Part shown: one piece after another, positions 60,434-64,000 of the stretch
Layout: each line of letters begins with the position of its first letter
How positions within the stretch are numbered: the first letter of the stretch is position 1
From: JBHBQE01 sp041776485
GTDB taxonomy: Bacteria > Bacillota > Clostridia > Lachnospirales > Lachnospiraceae
Reading direction: 5' to 3'
DNA: 64,000 nt
NCBI GenBank assembly: GCA_041776485.1
Contig: JBHBQE010000020.1
Coordinates: 84,660-148,659, forward strand
The notes under the pieces: model-generated
Told to the model about the DNA's origin: nothing
Database searches by the model: none
The model's input: the letters and a program-made list of their open reading frames with translations, nothing else
Position numbers and translations under genes: made by a program

Positions 60434-62551
60434 TTGGGACAAAGAGAATATCCCCTAGAGAGAACTAGGAATATCGGTATAATGGCACATATTGATGCCG
60501 GAAAGACTACTCTTACAGAGAGGATTTTATATTATACCGGAGTTAATTATAAAATAGGCGAAACCCATGAGGGTACTGCAACCATGGACTGGATGGATCA
60601 GGAGCAGGAGCGTGGTATAACCATTACATCTGCCGCCACCACCTGTCATTGGACACCGCAGGAGAATTGTAAGCCTAAAGCCGGAGCATTAGAGCACAGA
60701 ATAAATATTATAGACACACCGGGACACGTTGACTTTACTGTAGAGGTAGAGCGTTCTCTTCGTGTGCTTGACGGTTCTGTGGGTGTATTTGATGCAAAGG
60801 GCGGTGTGGAGCCGCAATCAGAAAACGTATGGCGTCAGGCAGACACATACAATGTTCCTCGTATGGCATTTGTAAACAAAATGGATATACTTGGAGCAGA
60901 TTTTTATAACACTGTAAGCGAGATTGAAACGAAGCTTGGTAAGAATCCAGTTGTTATCCAGCTTCCAATCGGAAAAGAAGATCATTTTCAGGGAATAATC
61001 GACTTGTTTGAGATGAAAGCCTACATGTATAATGACGCTAAAGGCGAAGATATTTCCATAGTTGATATTCCGGAGGATATGCAGGATGAAGCAGAAAGCT
61101 ATCATCAGGAATTAGTAGAGAAGGTTTGTGATTTTGATGATGAGCTTATGGAAAAATACCTTGAGGGTGCGGAGCCTACTATAGAGGAAATGAAAAAGGC
61201 TCTTAGAAAAGCAACTATTGCCAATGAGGGTGTTCCTGTTTGCTGTGGTTCCGCACATCAGAACAAGGGAATTCAGAAGCTTTTAGACGCCGTTTTGGAG
61301 TTTATGCCTGCACCTACGGATATCCCCTCTATTAAGGGTGTGGATATGGACGGAAATGATTCCGAAAGACTCTCCTCAGATGATGAGCCTTTCTCGGCAT
61401 TGGCATTTAAGATTATGACAGACCCCTATGTGGGTAAGCTGGCTTTCTTTAGAGTGTACTCAGGAAAGGTTAAGAGCGGTTCTTATATCTATAATTCCAC
61501 AAAGGGCAAGAAGGAGCGTATAGGGCGTATTCTTCAAATGCATGCAAATAAAAGGACAGAGCTTGATGAAGTTTTTGCAGGTGATATTGCCGCAGCGGTA
61601 GGATTTAAGCTTACTTCTACAGGCGATACAATCTGTGATGAACAGAACCCCGTTATACTGGAGTCTATGGAATTCCCTGAGCCTGTTATAGAGCTTGCAA
61701 TTGAGCCGAAGACAAAGGCAGGGCAGCAGAAAATGGGTGAAGCCCTTGCCAAGCTGTCAGAGGAGGATCCAACATTCCGTGCTCATACTGATGAAGAAAC
61801 AGGACAGACAATTATTGCGGGAATGGGAGAGCTTCATCTGGAGATTATCGTTGACAGACTTCTTAGGGAGTTTAAGGTAGAGGCTAATGTGGGTGCGCCT
61901 CAGGTGGCATATAAAGAAACCTTTACAGAGTCGGTGGAGCAGGAATATAAATATGCTCGTCAGTCAGGCGGACGCGGACAGTATGGACATTGTAAGGTAC
62001 GCTTTGAGCCGATGGATGCAAACGCAGAGGAGGTATTCAAGTTTGAGTCTGAGGTTGTAGGTGGAAATATTCCTAAGGAATATATTCCTGCCGTTGGCGA
62101 GGGTATTGAAGAAGCCAGCAGAGCCGGTATCCTAGCAGGGTTCCCTGTACTTGGTATTAAAGCGGTGGTATACGACGGCTCCTATCATGAGGTAGACTCA
62201 TCTGAAATGGCATTCCATATTGCCGGTTCCATGTGTTTTAAAGAGGCTATGAAGAAGGCAAAGCCGGTATTGCTTGAGCCTATTATGAAGGTTGAGGTTA
62301 CCATGCCGGAGGAATACATGGGAGATGTTATCGGAGATATTAATTCCAGGCGTGGACGTGTAGAGGGCATGGATGATGTCGGAGGCGGAAAAATAGTTAG
62401 AGCTTTCGTTCCGCTTTCGGAGATGTTCGGGTATGCTACGGATCTTCGTTCTTCTACTCAGGGTCGTGGGAATTATTCCATGTTCTTTGATAAATATGAG
62501 CCGGTACCTAAATCTGTACAGGAAAAGATTATTGCAAACAAGGAAAAGTAA
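60434..62551 (+). CDS. fusA: Elongation factor G
   Basis: 705 aa ribosomal translocase. Starts at TTG behind TAGGAGGATAAGG. GTPase motifs: G1 AHIDAGKTTLTE, G2 region RGITITSAATT, G3 DTPGHVDFTVE, G4 NKMDILGAD. Domains II-V follow in normal order, with FFRVYSGKVKSG, the domain IV loop (YARQSGGRGQYGHCKV) and VTMPEEYMGDVIGDINSRRG in domain V. Normal length. tuf follows after 76 bases, within which the transcript may be partly processed. Confidence 0.98.
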   Translation: MGQREYPLERTRNIGIMAHIDAGKTTLTERILYYTGVNYKIGETHEGTATMDWMDQEQERGITITSAATTCHWTPQENCKPKAGALEHRINIIDTPGHVDFTVEVERSLRVLDGSVGVFDAKGGVEPQSENVWRQADTYNVPRMAFVNKMDILGADFYNTVSEIETKLGKNPVVIQLPIGKEDHFQGIIDLFEMKAYMYNDAKGEDISIVDIPEDMQDEAESYHQELVEKVCDFDDELMEKYLEGAEPTIEEMKKALRKATIANEGVPVCCGSAHQNKGIQKLLDAVLEFMPAPTDIPSIKGVDMDGNDSERLSSDDEPFSALAFKIMTDPYVGKLAFFRVYSGKVKSGSYIYNSTKGKKERIGRILQMHANKRTELDEVFAGDIAAAVGFKLTSTGDTICDEQNPVILESMEFPEPVIELAIEPKTKAGQQKMGEALAKLSEEDPTFRAHTDEETGQTIIAGMGELHLEIIVDRLLREFKVEANVGAPQVAYKETFTESVEQEYKYARQSGGRGQYGHCKVRFEPMDANAEEVFKFESEVVGGNIPKEYIPAVGEGIEEASRAGILAGFPVLGIKAVVYDGSYHEVDSSEMAFHIAGSMCFKEAMKKAKPVLLEPIMKVEVTMPEEYMGDVIGDINSRRGRVEGMDDVGGGKIVRAFVPLSEMFGYATDLRSSTQGRGNYSMFFDKYEPVPKSVQEKIIANKEK

Positions 62552-62627
62552 TGTTATAATTCCACCTATGTGGATTTAAGTCAAGAAAAAGGTCTGTTGC
62601 AGACCACAATTTAAGGAGGATAATAAA

Positions 62628-63815
62628 ATGGCAAAAGCAAAATTTGAAAGAACAAAGCCCCATTGCAATATAGGAACAATTGGGCACGTTGACCACGGCA
62701 AGACTACCCTTACAGCTGCCATAACTAAGGTTCTTGCCAGCCGTGTTGCCGGAAACACCCTTGTTGAGTTTGAGAATATTGACAAGGCTCCGGAAGAGCG
62801 TGAACGTGGTATTACAATCTCTACAGCACACGTTGAGTATGAAACAGAAAGTCGTCACTATGCTCACGTTGACTGCCCGGGACATGCTGACTACGTTAAG
62901 AACATGATTACCGGTGCAGCACAGATGGATGGAGCTATCCTTGTTGTTGCTGCTACAGATGGTGTTATGGCACAGACAAAGGAGCATATCCTTCTTGCTC
63001 GCCAGGTAGGTGTTCCTAATATTGTAGTTTTCTTAAATAAATGTGATATGGTTGATGATGAAGAACTTATCGAGCTGGTAGAAATGGAAGTTACAGAGCA
63101 GCTTGAGGAGTATCAGTTTACAGATTGTCCTATAATTAAGGGATCTGCTCTCAAGGCTCTTGAGGATCCCGATGGTGAGTGGGGCGACAAGATTATGGAG
63201 CTTATGAGCACAGTTGATGAGCATATTCCTAATCCTGAACGTGAAACAGACAAGCCTTTCCTTATGCCTGTTGAGGATGTATTTACAATCACAGGACGCG
63301 GTACAGTTGCTACCGGACGTGTTGAGCGTGGTACACTTCACCTCAATGATGAAGTTGAAATCCTTGGAATTAAAGAGGGTGTTGATAAAACTGTTGTTAC
63401 AGGAATTGAAATGTTCCGTAAAATGCTTGATGAAGCTCAGGCTGGAGATAATATCGGAGCACTTCTTCGTGGTGTTGACCGTGATAAGATTCAGCGTGGA
63501 CAGGTTCTTGCAGCTCCAGGTTCAGTTACCTGCCATACCAAGTTTACAGCTCAGGTATATGTATTAACGAAGGACGAGGGCGGTCGTCATACACCTTTCT
63601 TCAATAACTATCGTCCTCAGTTCTACTTCCGTACAACTGATGTTACAGGTGTTTGTAACTTACCTGACGGTGTTGAAATGTGCATGCCTGGTGACAACGT
63701 AGAGATGTCAATTGAGCTTATTCACCCTATTGCTATGGAGCAGGGTCTTACATTCGCTATTCGTGAAGGCGGACGTACTGTAGGATCAGGAAGAGTTGCT
63801 ACTGTTGTTGAGTAA
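62628..63815 (+). CDS. tuf: Elongation factor Tu
   Basis: 395 aa carrier of aminoacyl-tRNA. Begins AKAKFERTKPHCNIGTIGHV with G1 GHVDHGKTTL, RGITISTAHVEY, DCPGHADYVKNMITGAAQMD and NKCDMVDDEEL; the C-terminal end is GRTVGSGRVATVVE. AAGGAGG before ATG. Codon choice is visibly more biased (GTT, GCT, CGT) than in neighbouring genes, as expected for high expression. Last gene of the str operon. Confidence 0.98.
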   Translation: MAKAKFERTKPHCNIGTIGHVDHGKTTLTAAITKVLASRVAGNTLVEFENIDKAPEERERGITISTAHVEYETESRHYAHVDCPGHADYVKNMITGAAQMDGAILVVAATDGVMAQTKEHILLARQVGVPNIVVFLNKCDMVDDEELIELVEMEVTEQLEEYQFTDCPIIKGSALKALEDPDGEWGDKIMELMSTVDEHIPNPERETDKPFLMPVEDVFTITGRGTVATGRVERGTLHLNDEVEILGIKEGVDKTVVTGIEMFRKMLDEAQAGDNIGALLRGVDRDKIQRGQVLAAPGSVTCHTKFTAQVYVLTKDEGGRHTPFFNNYRPQFYFRTTDVTGVCNLPDGVEMCMPGDNVEMSIELIHPIAMEQGLTFAIREGGRTVGSGRVATVVE

Positions 63816-63893
63816 TAGGCAATAGGCAGCCACTGTCATATCTGAAAGATATGTGACAGGAAATAGAGCGAACAGCCCAACCCAAATAAAATT

Positions 63894-63927
63894 AACCCTC
63901 CCAAGAATAACTTGGGAGGGTTTTTAT
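63894..63927 (+). terminator. Terminator of the str operon
   Basis: A perfect 12-bp stem AACCCTCCCAAG-AATAA-CTTGGGAGGGTT followed by TTTATAT. A second, bulged hairpin (CTGTCATATCT-GAA-AGATATGTGACAG) lies at 63833-63859 between tuf and this terminator. Beyond it to the window end no feature is seen. Confidence 0.92.
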
Positions 63928-64000
63928 ATACCGGCATAAAAGCTATTATTAAAAAGCGAAGCAAATACAGGGGATAATAAAGCTGTTTTTGATTTGCCGA

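Overview
The window is a stretch of low-GC Firmicute chromosome. Core proteins (trigger factor, ClpP, ClpX, YsxC, AsnS, AsnA, PcrA, S12, S7, EF-G, EF-Tu) are of clostridial type, start codons are often TTG or GTG behind strong AGGAGG sites, and a cobalamin riboswitch, an NCS2 uracil permease and a CsoR/P-type ATPase set are present. The RlmD, mobile-element and SymE-type genes most resemble those I know from Lachnospiraceae; that family assignment is inference. No rRNA, tRNA or CRISPR array was seen.

Region 1 (1-5404, + strand) is housekeeping: an rRNA methylase, a RelQ-type alarmone synthetase, tig-clpP-clpX and ysxC. Region 2 (5407-14395, - strand) is an eleven-gene operon with mostly overlapping or near-touching genes. 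It begins with an AgrA/AgrC-like two-component pair, then a membrane protein with a degenerate GGDEF domain, a sigma-region-2-like domain fused to a membrane anchor and an outside domain, a transglutaminase-like lipoprotein, a PilC/GspF platform protein, four small single-span (pseudopilin-like) proteins and a PilT ATPase. It reads as a compact, signal-controlled type IV filament system without its own PilB, PilD or secretin. Region 3 (14497-23221, + strand) holds lepB, asnS-asnA, pcrA, a small acidic-tail membrane protein, a GNAT enzyme, a DMT transporter with a His-rich tail and rlmD.

Region 4 (about 23.2-37.9 kb) is an accessory island starting at the 3' end of rlmD, a plausible integration hotspot. 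It holds a SymE-like toxin gene, a decayed sigma-like gene, a five-gene cassette (P-loop kinase, GNAT/PUA-like protein, ASCH protein, XRE regulator, ImmA-type protease; the last two frameshifted), an XRE gene next to a broken SNF2 helicase, fragments of VirD4, HsdM, AbiEii and GNAT genes, a Maff2 gene split precisely by a group II intron whose reverse transcriptase is dead, a CPBP protease gene with a stop, and two stray copies of an RlmD-type C-terminal tail. Most genes here carry stops or frameshifts, while those on either side are intact.

Region 5 (38-49.6 kb) contains a ferredoxin-like protein behind a perfect 18-bp palindrome, an acyltransferase, small regulator/membrane pairs, a methyltransferase, a cobalamin-riboswitch-controlled cobalt ECF transporter (cbiMNQO), a copper-type csoR operon with a P-type ATPase, and a uracil permease. 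Region 6 (49.9-59.2 kb) has a CoA-disulfide-reductase/rhodanese fusion, a sigma-54 activator with a nearby -24/-12 promoter driving an NhaC-type transporter and an agmatinase/arginase-family enzyme, and copA with a CsoR-like operator. Region 7 (59.2-64 kb) is the str operon rpsL-rpsG-fusA-tuf, from a consensus promoter to an intrinsic terminator.
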